64,000 nucleotides of DNA. Source: Enoplosus armatus. Lineage: Eukaryota > Chordata > Actinopteri > Centrarchiformes > Enoplosidae. The stretch's first letter is position 1, and each line of letters starts with the position of its first letter. The notes below the pieces were generated by a model. That model worked only from the letters and a program-made list of their open reading frames with translations, did no database searches and was not told where the DNA came from. The stretch is taken from NCBI RefSeq assembly GCF_043641665.1, contig NC_092182.1:12896956-12960955 (forward strand), in the 5' to 3' direction. The position numbers and the translations under genes are program-made. Shown in pieces: positions 1-20,700 of the stretch.

Positions 1-1
1 C

Positions 2-372
2 ATTCATTTCATGGAGGAAATTGACAAGGAGATAAGTGAAATGAAGCTGTCCGTCAACGCCAGGGCTCGCATTGTCGCCGAGGAGTTCCTCAAAAATGTA
101 AGTTTTAGTTTTTTATTTTTCTTTGTCTCACTGCTCACTATTCATGCAGCATTATTTGGCATAAGTGGTTTAGTTTTTGCATTGTTTTTTTACAATCGGC
201 TGTCTGACTTTTGTATGGTCATGTATTATGCTGTTATTTTAGTGCTAGAATGTCATTGATTTTATAGATGATTTAAGTTACATTATGATAGGGGAAAAAG
301 TAATAATTCTTCTTTGTGTTTTAGATTTACTGTAGCTTAGACATTGTTTTTGTTTTATTCTTGCAGTTCTGA
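2..372 (+). CDS. arpc4: arpc4, Arp2/3 complex subunit 4 (last two coding exons only)
   Basis: This is the C-terminal end of the 20-kDa Arp2/3 subunit, a core scaffold of the complex that nucleates branched actin in the cytoplasm. The first exon enters the window in frame at base 2 and ends at 97 before a GTAAGT donor. It encodes a helix containing [20 protein letters not shown], which I recognise as the near-invariant C-terminus of ARPC4. The last exon starts at 367 after TTGCAG and adds only one Phe codon and the stop TGA (370-372). The intron is 269 bp. The rest of the gene lies left of the window. It converges with pfkfb4. The identity rests on the recognised C-terminal peptide; no alignment was run. 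Confidence 0.93.
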
Positions 373-890
373 GAGAGAAAATCCGGGAATACATTCCTTT
401 TGCGATCTTTGCCGTCACTGTGGAGCGCCCACATCGCAGGACATATCAGCCGAGAGAAGTTGCGAAACATAAGACGTACAGTAAAGACATACAGGCCGAT
501 GTGGTTTTGCCCTTTAACCTTAAAATGCCCCTTTGCTCAAAAATATTGATCTTTGTACATAATGAATATTGACACCACACATTCATTTCTGCCTTTAGAA
601 CATAAGTCAGGGCAGGTCCTTAAAAAAGATATTTGTAATCAATATTAGTGAGCACAGGGTAATATGACATTTTTAAAATAATTTAAATGTTTTTTAAAAT
701 ATATTTATATTATATGCAAATAAATTAAATTTTGCTGTTTTGTCATGACAGACCTTAAACCACGAGGGCAATCAATTGGTGCGCGTTTCTTGTCACAAGT
801 ACACAGAGTTAACCCTACTGTAAATGGAAATAATTAAAATAAATGTACTTGCTGGCAGTGAACATAAATAAATAAAAACGTTATCCTTTG
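373..890 (+). other. arpc4: arpc4 3' UTR
   Basis: AT-rich untranslated tail after the arpc4 stop. An AATAAA lies at 871-876, with an earlier one at 719-724. The downstream T-rich stretch at 900-915 fits a cleavage region. It ends about 80 bp from the predicted 3' end of pfkfb4 on the other strand, so the two genes are tail to tail with almost no spacer. Confidence 0.6.
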
Positions 891-959
891 TATTTTAGTG
901 ATTTTCTTTTTTTTTTAATCTGCTGTGTTGTTATGAAGCACGAACAGCAGCTCTGTCTT

Positions 960-2067
960 TACTCCAAACATTGACGGTTTATTGAGATTTTGACAGCTGG
1001 AGACAAACAAGGCATTTGGAATTATATTCCCAGTACAGTAATATACAATATCAAATGTATAATATTACAGAAATTGTACAGAGTTTTCTCCAAAAAATGA
1101 CATAACGTATAATACATGTTGATTTACACATAAAACTTTCATCAAACAAACATGCGTGTACAGTTTGCAAAGTACCTTTATAACAGGCATCCATTTGAAC
1201 AATAAAATCATTTGTCAATCAAACGCAGCCTTTTTAAGTGACAGACTTACAAATGAAGATTTGTCATAGCATTTCACCTTAAAAACTTGGACCCCTGTCG
1301 GACCCAAGTCCATCCCAAAAATCCTTTTGGCTGTACCATAATAATTTCAGATTAAGGGCCTCATCTCAAGATTTTGGATCACAGAACATAAGCGACACCT
1401 TAGTGAAAAAGTTGCATTTATGATGCTATTTCTGTCCTTTGTGGTGTAAGAATTTGATCATTACATCTGGAATGTGTCAGATTGATCTTAATTGTAGATT
1501 CACCGAGCACACCTGTCTGCTTTAGGAATATAATTCAGCAAATATCAAAGAAAAACTGTTTTAAAAGTTTCTGCTCAACAGTCAGGGATTAAGGACGTTG
1601 ATTAACCAAAGTAGTTACAGTCTCCTCACTGTTTTTTTGTGGGGTCATAATTTTTGTTTTCATACAATAAAAACATCTTCAGAAACACTGGAATCACATG
1701 GCAGTATGCAGAGTACATACTGTAATATACAGTAGATATTAAATATTATCATGGAACAAGATGCTGAAAGTTAAGGGAATATTATCATTGCAACAATAAC
1801 AGTAAAGTCACATATAAAAATATTGGCATTTAGTGTTCCTCACTGGGAGTCGAGCTACAGTAGCCATACAGTTCACAACAGAACAGATGTATAAAAATGG
1901 GTTACATTAACTGAAAGTGCTTTACAGTCTGGGAAAATACTCATTTCTCCGTATCAGTGAAGAAGCTGCCGAGGCGGGCAGTTGAACAGCACCGTTCCCA
2001 TAATGCTGTTCAGAGGTCCGAACAGGAACTCGGACGAGGTCTCAGTTGGAACAGGAAGTGCTGGGGA
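960..2067 (-). other. pfkfb4: pfkfb4 3' UTR
   Basis: About 1.1 kb follow the pfkfb4 stop (TAA at 2068-2070) on the minus strand, down to an AATAAA read from plus-strand TTTATT at 978-983. No open frame with homology is seen. The length and the closeness to the arpc4 tail support this as the 3' UTR. Confidence 0.55.
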
Positions 2068-10768
<8,701 letters not shown>

Positions 10769-10973
10769 GAACTCTTCGTTGTCTAACATCCTGGATGTTG
10801 GATCATTGATGTTTCCCTCCTGGTGTGATACTGAGGCGGTGGGCTCTAGTCCTGGCAGTCTGATTCAGCAGGCTGCAGGGGGGGGGTGGATGTCACACAT
10901 CAGCTGAGAAACAGCAGTTTCTCATTACCGTAACGACTGGAGACTGAGCGCGAGAGAGCGACAACAAGGATCC

Positions 10974-10981
10974 ACGTACAG
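10974..10981 (-). promoter_or_regulatory. Candidate hypoxia response element upstream of pfkfb4
   Basis: On the minus strand this reads GTACGTGG, containing the RCGTG core bound by HIF, about 210 bp upstream of the pfkfb4 ATG. PFKFB4 is a known HIF-1 target in mammals. A single core match is common by chance, so the call rests on position plus family knowledge. Confidence 0.35.
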
Positions 10982-11752
10982 GATGTAACTTGGATTTGCC
11001 AGCGTTTCAGAGATGTTATTTCACCTCTGCCAAATGCCTCGAATAGTATTATTAATTATTTAATAATGTCATGTTACAGACATGTCATGACAGACTTGTT
11101 TCCAATTTAATTTATCAGCACACACTTTGTATCATTGATGAAAAATGTACTCAAAAGATGAATAGAAATATAATGTTTGACAAAATAATCCTACTTACTA
11201 GCTTTTCCAGATCTTAGAAATATAATAAAAATTGTCAAATCAGTCCATGATTTGTTAAAATTTTTAAATCCCAGATGAAGATATCGCTAAATTCACAAAT
11301 GTTATCTTTTTATTGCACGTGTTGTTTTTGTTGTCTTTTCAGTCCTTTACTGAACTCTCTGTTCGGTAAATGCAACGAATTCCTTGAATCCTTTCCACAA
11401 ATACTTCCAGACTATGAGCAGACACTCCTTTCTTAGAAAACTCCTTTTCAAATGTTACCGTAATTATGCGGGGAGGGAGCAAGAGGAGCGTGGGGAGGGG
11501 GGGGGCAGAAGTGAGGAGAAAAACAAGCGCTCAGCTGTTCACATGCAGCGCACATGGGCAGTGAATGCAGCGCAGAACTGAGCCAATCAGAAAAAAGACG
11601 AGAGAAACAGCAGCCAATAGGAGAGGCCGGTCGGGGATAAGGAGGGCGTGCTGACAGCAGGGCAGCCTCAGGTTTTACACGACCCAGTCACGGGCCCCTC
11701 AGAATCCAGATCACACAGTCTTCTTGTGGTAAAAGTCATCAACAACTTCAAC

Positions 11753-11792
<40 letters not shown>

Positions 11793-12031
11793 GTGCAGGA
11801 TGTCCTGTATGTGACTATGTCAATATGTTGTCAACCAACGATGTTAATCAGCTGCTATCACACTTAAAACATGTTTACTATTATTATTATTATTATTATT
11901 ATTAATAACAATACTATTTAAAAGTGAGCCACACGACAAAACAGTTAAATCTATTGTAGGGCTGCAACTAACGATTATTATATTAATCCGCGTATCATTT
12001 TCCTGTTTATTGATTCATTGGTTGGTCTATA

Positions 12032-12953
12032 TTGTCACCTTCCTAAAATAATGGCCTATGTCATTTTTTGACAAAAATGATTTTTTTGCCTAAATCATCT
12101 CCTCATGATGCTGGCCACCTCTGGTAAAATCACCTACATCCTCAGTTGAACAGATCATGCGAGTCTACCCCTGTAGTATAATGGCCTATGTCAAGAATGT
12201 GACTTAGGCCGTTTTATTTTGCCTATGTCAAAAGACAATGTGACTTAGGCCGTTTTATTTTGCCTATGTCAAAAGACAATGTGACTTAGGCAATTTTACA
12301 AGCTTTTCAAGATGGCGGCTGCTCCAAGAAGAACGAAAATCTACCTAGCCACTGAAGTTATTTCCATGATTCAGGGCTCGTCCCCTATTAGTAAGTGAGT
12401 AATGAGTGATGAGGTTTACTGTAATATAGGCTAGACTATAAATATTGCATAGTTATTTAGTCTTTTTATTCAGTCTTTTTAGTCAGCAAAATAGCTAAGT
12501 CCATGAAGCTAGCATTTAGCAAAGAGTGGAAAGGCTCCAGAATCTGTGGCTGTTACAAGCTTTCTGTTAACTCTTTTCATCTACAGTTTTTGTCTTATTT
12601 TTTCCACATTACATGATCTAATTAAGAAAGATTTGAATACCGTATTGTAATCTAACAGCTAGAAATGATGTGTATAACTAAAGAATTACAAAGGATCCTC
12701 TTTACTTTTGTGTTTTTATTTAATGAAAATCTCACTTAAACATAATATCAGTAATCAGAGTTGAAGGTTTAAAATTGCTTAAGTCACAAAGGCATGTTCA
12801 AAAAATTGCCATCATTTGCAGTCATTTATTCCTCTTATGTTACATAATTGAAATTATTAATAAATATCATATATTCAATATTTGGTTCAGTTTTTTGTGT
12901 TTTCTGAAAAACCTGAAAAAATGACGTAGGCCATTATTTTAAGAGGGTGTCAA
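12032..12953. mobile_element. TIR element nested inside the 11957-13250 repeat
   Basis: The left end reads TTGTCACCTTCCTAAAATAA then TGGCCTATGTCATTTTTT. The right end on the minus strand reads TTGACACCCTCTTAAAATAA then TGGCCTACGTCATTTTTT. This gives a terminal inverted repeat of about 38 bp with few mismatches. TATA flanks both ends (12028-12031 and 12954-12957), a likely target duplication. There is no transposase, so it is non-autonomous at 922 bp. Confidence 0.75.
12183..12300. repeat. 41-bp tandem repeat inside the nested element
   Basis: TGACTTAGGC recurs at 12200, 12241 and 12282, separated by CGTTTTATTTTGCCTATGTC and AAAAGACAATG, giving a 41-bp period. CCTATGTCA and TGACTTAGG are near inverted repeats of each other, so each period can also fold back. 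Confidence 0.75.
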
Positions 12954-14449
12954 TATAATTAATAAAATGCTGAGAGGATTAGTTGACTAACCAACTACGT
13001 ACAGAATATTAATCAACAATTATTTTGATAATGGATTTTTAAAAAGAAGCAAAATGCTGGTTTCAGCTTCTCAAATGTGAGGATTAGCTGCTTTTCTATA
13101 TTTAATATATTTGTAAATTTAATATATTTGGGGTGCTGGACTGTTTGTTGGACAAAACAAACAATTTGAAGACTTCACATTGGTTTCTGAGAAATGATAA
13201 TGGGAATACTGTATTTCCTGACATTAAGAAAAAGATTAGTTGAGAAAATAATGTGACCAACAGTCCAAGTTTCAGTTTGCAAAGATATAAAAACACAGAA
13301 AAGTAGCAGATCTTCACATAGAGAGACTTGAATTCATTTTTGTCCCTTTACAGCAGTGTCGTCGTCCTAAGCCAAAATATGTGCGATTAACATTTTTACA
13401 ACCAAAACAATAGATGAAACTGAGAAAAAAAGTCCTGCGCAACACAAGAAAAAAGACACTCATCAGAAACTCTCTATATTCAACTGGTTCAAGTTTCACT
13501 TTCAAGCAATGACAATGACTGAAACATCCTGACTCTGATTAATCTGGAAACCTGCACTGTGGGGTTCTTTGTTTGTTCTCTGTCTAATGAGACTTAATGT
13601 GGTGTCAACGTTGTAACAGCAGGTGGCACTGTGTACTCACTTTAAAAGGCCACAGTGAAGTAGACAATGTACTACTACAGATATATCTCACTGGCAGCTG
13701 TGTTATCAGTTCAGCATCTTATGTGACAGTAAACACATACAGAGGTCAGAGGTCACTGCTGTCAGGGCCAGTCAGCATGTCAGCAGGGCTAATCCCATCA
13801 GCAAGAAACTCCACCTCAGAGCTTGTAGCAATAATTCCCTTTCTGGCACATACATCCTTGCTGTCTGTGTATTCCACGACGCTAACATACATTATCCAGT
13901 TCATAACTTTTATTCGCCCTCACTCATCTATTCCCAGACTTTAACCAGCAGTTACACAACACAGATTCCTTCAGCCGCCATTAAAACTTTAAACCTCAAC
14001 ATCTAATGTGGGCTGGAGGGCACCAACAAAAGTTCACATCACAAACAAGGACTCTTTCATTTTGTAAAGTAACTTATGTAATGATGGCAGACACTGCTAC
14101 AAAAGGTGGGTTACATTAGGCTGAGGGCCAAATTGCAGCATCAACCTCCTGTCACGTTCACTCTTTGTCAGGTTTTTTTTTTTTATTTATTGTGTACAAA
14201 GGTTTTCAGTATATGCTCCATATATTAAATCCATTCCTCTTCAAAACATAAGGGGTACGAGAGACCCCTTATTTACCCGATCTTTCTACCCTCCTGCCCT
14301 TACTGTACCGACCTCTGGCATTCGTTCGTCCAGTCAGTATTCAGTCTGTGTTATGCTCCAAAACCATTGACACTTCCTGTTCGACCAGTCCAGCCTGCTC
14401 TCCTGCTAATTGAATCTGTTCTGTGTTTAGCTTGTTGATTTGTATTAGA

Positions 14450-14760
14450 TTTACAACTGGTGATTATTTTCATTATAGATTAATTCATCACTGATTTGAA
14501 GTGAAAATCGTGAAAAATAATGATTACAATTTCCCAAATGTCAAGGTGATGATTTAAAATAGTTGTACCTAATCAACAGCCCAAAACCCAGAGATATTCA
14601 TTTTACAATGATAAAAGCCAAAGAAAACCAGCAAACCCCCACAGTGGAGAAGCTTCGAACAGAGAATTTTTAAATGATTACATGATTACTTGATTATCAA
14701 ATATGCAATTAATTTTGTGTCGATCATCTATGATTAATGGACTAATCTTGCCAGCGCTAA
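14450..14760. repeat. Diverged copy of the GGGCTGCAACTA-type repeat
   Basis: Reading the minus strand from the right end gives AGCGCTGGCAAGATTAGTCC, then ATTAATC-rich sequence and a middle with TTTGGCTTTTATCATTG. This is the same organisation as the 11957 and 52843 copies but more diverged. Non-coding. Confidence 0.45.
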
Positions 14761-17103
14761 TTTGTATCTGGTGTGATCCAGAGATAGGATCCTATTGTGT
14801 TACATGCAACAGAGGATGAGAGAGAAGGCGGTGTCATCTGAGCCGGAACAAGCGATTAATGTCTCCATTGTACAGGAATGTTACTACATTTGCAAGCATA
14901 CCAAAATAACAACTAACAATCCTTAACTGAATGGTCCCTGATGCAAAAACATCAGCCGAATCGCCGTACTGAGCAAGCGTACGACTACTGCATAGGCATC
15001 ACACACACACACGTACAGTAGGCTGCAGCTCTGCCTGGAGCCTATAATGAGATTCTGAGTGAGCGGGTGAACTTTCCCCCAGATAGAGAGCAGACACAGG
15101 GAGGGAGGGAGCTGCAGAGAGTGAGGGAGCGAATCCCTGAACAAGGATGAGAGGGAGTGATTTATTGTGAATATTGAGGATCTGGCAGAGAGAGAAAAAA
15201 TAAGGATTATTGAGTATAATAGAAAGGTGGACAGAGAGGGAGAGAGAAGGCAGATTTACTGCAGCTGGCAGCGTCTGAGGCAGCCTCTCAGGCATGGAGA
15301 TGAATATCCTGTGCGGTACAAAGCCACCGTGGAGTGCATGTAGGGATATAATATGTGTTGTTGGGTCTGCTGCACCCACTAAAAGCATATTTCACTCCGT
15401 CTGCAGTTATAAACAAATATGGGCAATGTGGGAACTCTTGAGAGGAAGCTAACTTGATGCTTTCACAACCAAATGTCTTCATAACATCATATTTACATCA
15501 CTGTTAAGAGCAGGGCGGCTTAATATACACTGTTAACTGTTGTCACCGTACTGAAAAGCTAAAATACAACATGGATGTTTGTATTGTTCTTAAAATAAAT
15601 ACACCAGTGTCTGCAAACACACAAGTTTGTCAATTTCTAGCATGTTTTTCCAGTTTCTTTTGCTCAGCCCCACCTCTCTGTGTGTTGGCACACAGACAGC
15701 CAGCAGGGCACATCTCCTACTCACCAGCACAGCCTGAGCTCTGTTCATCCCTCGTACATCTGCCACAACAGCTCGGGCTACGGGCATTTAAACCACTGTG
15801 ACCATAAGGAACAGCAGCGAATCCCTCCCTTTAGGATACAAAGTCTATCAGAGACTTTCATAGAGTTTGTCCTCTCTGCATGGCAGCACAGTAACACAAT
15901 GTTGAACAGGCCCTCCGGGCTACATGACCAACAGCATTACGTAATAGACTATTCTTATAATAACCGAGTCATTGGATTATATAGGCCATAGTATTAGCAT
16001 TGGTTCAGACGCCATTCATATGCACATAATCCTTTGTAGTATGTGAAGTAGGCCTATTTATCGAGGACCCTCAACAACTGGGAAAATGTAGTTGGGTGGG
16101 TTTGGCAGCATGCAAAAGTAAACACACAGAAGTTCAGACTGAAGTGAAGCAACATTCAGGTACCTTTAACACAAGGCAGCACCTGTGAGACCAGGAGCTT
16201 GGATCCAAATTAACACTGAAATGTCTTCTCCATCTGTCCCATCCACTGCTACACATGTTGTGAGAGAATGAAGCAGACTTTACAGTAGGTGTTTGCAGTA
16301 AGCAATTGATTAAAACTAATCTTTGTGATACACGTGTGGCTACAAGACTCACTAGAACAACCAAATAAAAGCCCAGATAATAAAAAATAAAAGCAAGTCA
16401 AATCTACAATTTCCATTGAAAACAAAGCTGTTGTGGAGTTTCATTTACAACAATTGTGTGAGCCATATGGGAGAGCTGCTGAAAATGTTGTGATAATGTT
16501 TAAAGACCTGCAGGGATCACTGGAAATAGTTAGGTAAAGTGTAGTTAAGTAAAATGAGCCTGGAGGTCAGAGTATGCAAAGATGACTGTCTGATTATCAG
16601 TTTTACTCTCTCCTGCTGCACAGGTCAGACAGTATTTCCTAACAGTAACCCTTCTGTAGTATGAGGACTACACATAAGTGACATGATGTTTGCAAACCTT
16701 TTTGAAAGCCAGTGTTTACCTCTGGTTGACACTCTCATAACTGTCAGCCCACCAGCTAGCTTACTGACTAGCTAACCAGCAGCTGCAGCCAGGCTTAGCA
16801 GCAGTCAGGAAGGTGCTAGCTATCAAAATATTATCTAAACTATTTCTTTGCCACGTGAAACCTGAAATACAAAGTCTTTCCCACGTTTCACGGCTGTGTG
16901 CCGCAGTCTGTTCCGCCTCTCCTCGGTAGAAAGCCCTGTCAGCTCTGAAGCATGCCTACGTGACACAGACTTGTTTACTTCATCCGCTTGCTAGCCCAGC
17001 TGCTCTGTAGCACTCACTGCACACAAATGTCGACTGACGGAGAGTGTCCAAAACAACACAAGACAACGAGAAGTGAGAGGTCAGGTGGTAGTTTGCACCC
17101 TAC

Positions 17104-17146
17104 CTGTCCTGTCCCGCGTGTTTCTCGGGCGGCAGGAGCCCCTCAT
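17104..17146 (-). CDS. Candidate alternative first coding exon of pfkfb4 (speculative)
   Basis: In a GC-rich stretch (about 17050-17300) the minus strand has ATG in good context (GACCATGAGG), 14 basic-rich codons (MRGSCRPRNTRDRT) and a donor CAG|GTAGGG. The exon ends in phase 1, the phase required to join pfkfb4 exon 2 at 9498, which would give a short alternative N-terminus before VCMTNC. PFKFB genes are known for alternative first exons. The phase match has a one-in-three chance of being accidental and no transcript evidence is available. Confidence 0.25.
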
Positions 17147-17743
17147 GGTCCTGGTTTAAAGCCTCTTCTCCCCAGCGTGGTGAGCAGTGTGAGTCCCGAC
17201 AGCAGCACAGGCAGCAATGAATGAAGCGAGTGAGCGACGGCAGAAAGGCGCGCGCTCATTATCGCGTCCATACGCACTCGCGCACACCCACTTGTTATTG
17301 TTTAGCTGTACTCATGTACCTCCATCTTTACCTCTGTAGCCTGTCTTAAGATGTTCTAAGCCTTTTTGCGTCTGAACCATAAGCAGTCACACATGCACCA
17401 GACAGCATGCAGCTGCCCCTGGCAACCAAAAAGCCTCGGGTTCACCTTGTCAGTTGGTTTTGGTAATTTCATTAATTGCACATTTGTAAGAGAATTTGCA
17501 CCACTTAAGTACAATAGCAACTAAGCTGAGTCCTGCATTAACATCTTGAGACCCTGTCTTGAAGGGGCTCATGTGTCAAAATGCAGCTACAATGCGCTGA
17601 GATGTGAGAACGGTAACTTTTGCCCACAGCAGGTTAATCTGGTCATGATGTTTTTGTGTGAGAATCGGATACAAAAAGCAGCATCTCAGGTGTATCACAC
17701 ATTTTTAATGAGTGTATCATGCACAACACAGATAAAACCATCT

Positions 17744-20700
17744 TTAAAGGTGCCCTTCGCTGTCACGGTCCGACTCTGTTTGACTCTCATCTGCACTTGT
17801 GGTTCTCTGGAGCAGCTTCTTTTGTCTGAATACTTCTCTCAGGGCAGTCAGGAGAAGGTCACTGTTGTCTGCAGCTGTTGAGGAGCCCACCTAATACAGC
17901 AGAGACAGGATAAGATCATTCAGTCCACACAGTTTACATATTCAAATGGGTGTTTACAGAGCTGTAACAGCGTGCGTCCCAGTCCTCTTACATGTTTGAA
18001 ACTTGCAGTCTTTCCAAATCTCTCTGGGACAACTGGAGCAGGAGTCACTGGGGGAGGAGGAATCCAAGGGGGAATCGGACTCTGGGCTAGTGTGTCTGTG
18101 CTGCATTTGATGGAGGGAACAGGAGGCAAAGGCCCTTTCTTCAGAGCGAGGGAGATGGACGCCCCTGCAGATCTTGGCAATGTCTGAGATACTGGGCCTG
18201 TAAAATATACCAGAGCACTGTCTCAAAATGTCCTGTATTACGTTAGCATAAGTTAAACTTTTTTTTAAAAACAACATAAAAGGAGCATACACTGCACAAC
18301 ATTTTTCCAGATATAGTACCTCTGTTCCTCAGCTCTCTCTGCACAGCCTTTAGTCCTCCAAATTGGTTGATGATGCAGTCGACAGCTTCAGCAATGTCTT
18401 TGTCTTTCAGGTCTTCCTCAGTGAGTCTTGCCTGCATCAATAGCCTCCCCATCACGGGGTCCTGATCACTAAACTTCACCAAGCAGGCACGTCAGGGAAC
18501 AGACAGATTTAGTATGTTATTTCCACATGGACTAATTACAATTTGACAGTGTCATGATTTGAATTTCTGCCTGTTTGACACTGTTTGGCTCACGCAGTCT
18601 GTTTGCATATCACTGTATAATTTGACTTACAGAACTGGTGGTTGGTGTAGCTGTCGTGGAGGGGCCGTCCATAGGGAAATTTTGCTCTCCGTCCAAAAGG
18701 TCAAGTGGTTTAACTCTATAGAGAACAGAAAGAAGAAGTAAAGAATCACTTTATTCTTATGTGTTCTTCTCCTCTTTACGTCGATGAAGTCGTAACATTT
18801 CGTCACCCTGAATCAGGTGGGTCACTTGATGAGCTGTCCTCTTTTTCAGCCTTTGTGGTTTCAGTCATCCCGGTCATCCTTTCTGATAAGCAGAAGAGGT
18901 AAGATGAGAGGAAACACATCTTTGAAATTAGTTGATATACATGAGGCATCTATCTGTTGTTATTATAAACCTTGTTTTTTTTGGATGGCCTCCACAGCGA
19001 GATGAAATTCCTCTGCCTCTGTCTCACTTGCAAAGTTGAGACCGACCTGGTGGCCCTGTGCAAACACAGTAAATCCACCTTAAACCAACTCAGTACACTT
19101 GATACTCTGACGAGCATGTTGCATACACTGATGCTTTAAAAACAGGGACACTCACCTCTGCAGGGAAAGTGTGGAAGAAAGTGTGAGTTGCAGTGTACTT
19201 GAATGGGATGTACAGCTCCTGCTCCCACAGTAACTTTGCACGCTGTGTTAAAGGAAAGATAAAGGGAGGATGAAAGGACAGGAGGAAAGGAAATGGGTTA
19301 GGAGCAGCCATTACAGTAGGTACGTAAGGAAAAGTACAGGCAAACCCATCAAGATAAGTCTCATTATTGTGACTGAAGGAAATTGCAATTCAAAGGAACA
19401 CTTCATGCTGTCCCAAGCGTGCGACTGAACTCATACACACAAAATGAATCTAAAACGTGACTCTATTGAGGGAAGTGGTGTGTTAGTGGACGTGAGCAGC
19501 TCTGCAGTTCCTCTTACCTTGACACAGTAGAGACGCAGGAAGTAGGAGTGAATGGCCTCGTCCTCCATGAGACACAACGCACCACAACCCAAACAACTCC
19601 AGCCTGGACTCTCACCCTGGGTCTCTTTGGCCTCTAGTAGCTGTGCTACTGTAGTTTTGATCAGCTGAAATACACCACTAACCATGAAAATCACGACAAT
19701 GGAATACACATGTTCAAACGTGTGCGGATATATTAAGAAGACTGTGCACAAGCCTCTCATCAGCAGCGTTTAGAAGTTCAAAAATGTCAAGGAAATTCTT
19801 GCCTTTCTGCCAATTTCCTTTTTAGTTTCAACCAGTTTCCAAAAGCCCTGCTTTTTTAATGCATGAGATTTTAAACTACGTGATGTCTTTTGTGACTCAG
19901 AGTAACCTTTGAGGCATTCTGGTTTAGTTTCAGAGTCTGTCCTCAGAGAGACTGTGACCTCATTTTAGAGGCTGATGATGCTGAAAAAAAATGATCCATT
20001 TAACTTGTGAGCTTCAGGAGAACAAACCACTTCTTTGCATCCTGCCCAGGGCTCCTCACTCAGGTCCTACATCAGCGCCTAGTTTTCAGTAACCACAGGC
20101 ATATCATCATCATTATCCATAGTACACTGCACATGTGGGGTCGCAGGATTAAGGTCTCATATTTTCTGTCTGGTGATGTCACTGTAATGTTGATGTCTGT
20201 AAAACAACTGAAATCTCTTCTTTCATTTAGGAGTATTTTCAAGTAGTTTTTGTTCTGTTTTTTTTTTTTTTTTAAATGAGTGCAACTCTCTGTAGTCCTT
20301 AAGAGTCAACTTTGATACGTCATCTTCTTTATCAAAGACAGCAGTCTGAAGAAGTCCTGAGGCTGGCTAAATCTACATTGCTGCTGTTAATTTTAATGGA
20401 CTTGCAGTTGCTTTGTTTTTATTGATTTCATTATGTACTTCTTTGGTCTGTTTAAAAGCTGTAAAAAAGTGTCACATGGAAAAAGATGATTATTGTACAT
20501 TTTTACACCTTGCAGCATCTGCTCCGGTTACATGGTTACCATGCTATACAAACAGAAGATACTAACTGTAAACAAAACAGCCCCCACAGAAAGCCCATTC
20601 ATCCACCAGGCCTCATCTGATAGAAGTTACTGATAACATGAAAACAAACCCCAGTAAATAAAGTAAGAATTAAAGTGACCAGGTGCAGAGGACTGTGATT

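Larger units (their letters stand above)
11957..13250. repeat. Outer interspersed repeat (GGGCTGCAACTAACGATT family), split
   Basis: The left part begins GGGCTGCAACTAACGATTAT, a start I recognise from abundant teleost repeats. The right part (from about 12958) has the family's interior, TTTCAGCTTCTCAAATGTGA, then the segment around GGACAAAACAAACAATTTGA. The two parts are separated by a younger insertion (12032-12953). Related copies lie at 14450-14760 and 52843-53135. Confidence 0.65.
11040..17100. other. Gene-poor spacer between pfkfb4 promoter and the WASP-like gene
   Basis: No supported protein-coding gene. It holds two CCAAT boxes at 11583 and 11614, (CA)n at 11756-11790, (ATT)n at 11880-11903, a nested pair of repeats (11957-13250), another copy of the outer repeat family (14450-14760), GA-rich low-complexity sequence at 15080-15250, and otherwise unremarkable AT-rich DNA. 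Confidence 0.6.

Noticed and set aside
258..268. WH2-like LKKG in the WASP-like protein (residues ~258-266)
   Set aside because: Only the LKK is present. The preceding amphipathic LLxxI helix is missing and it lies before, not after, the proline-rich part, so it is not counted as a WH2 domain. Coordinates here are residue numbers.
17546..17881. 111-codon plus-strand open frame
   Set aside because: It overlaps in antisense the last exon of the WASP-like gene, whose splice site and phase fit better.
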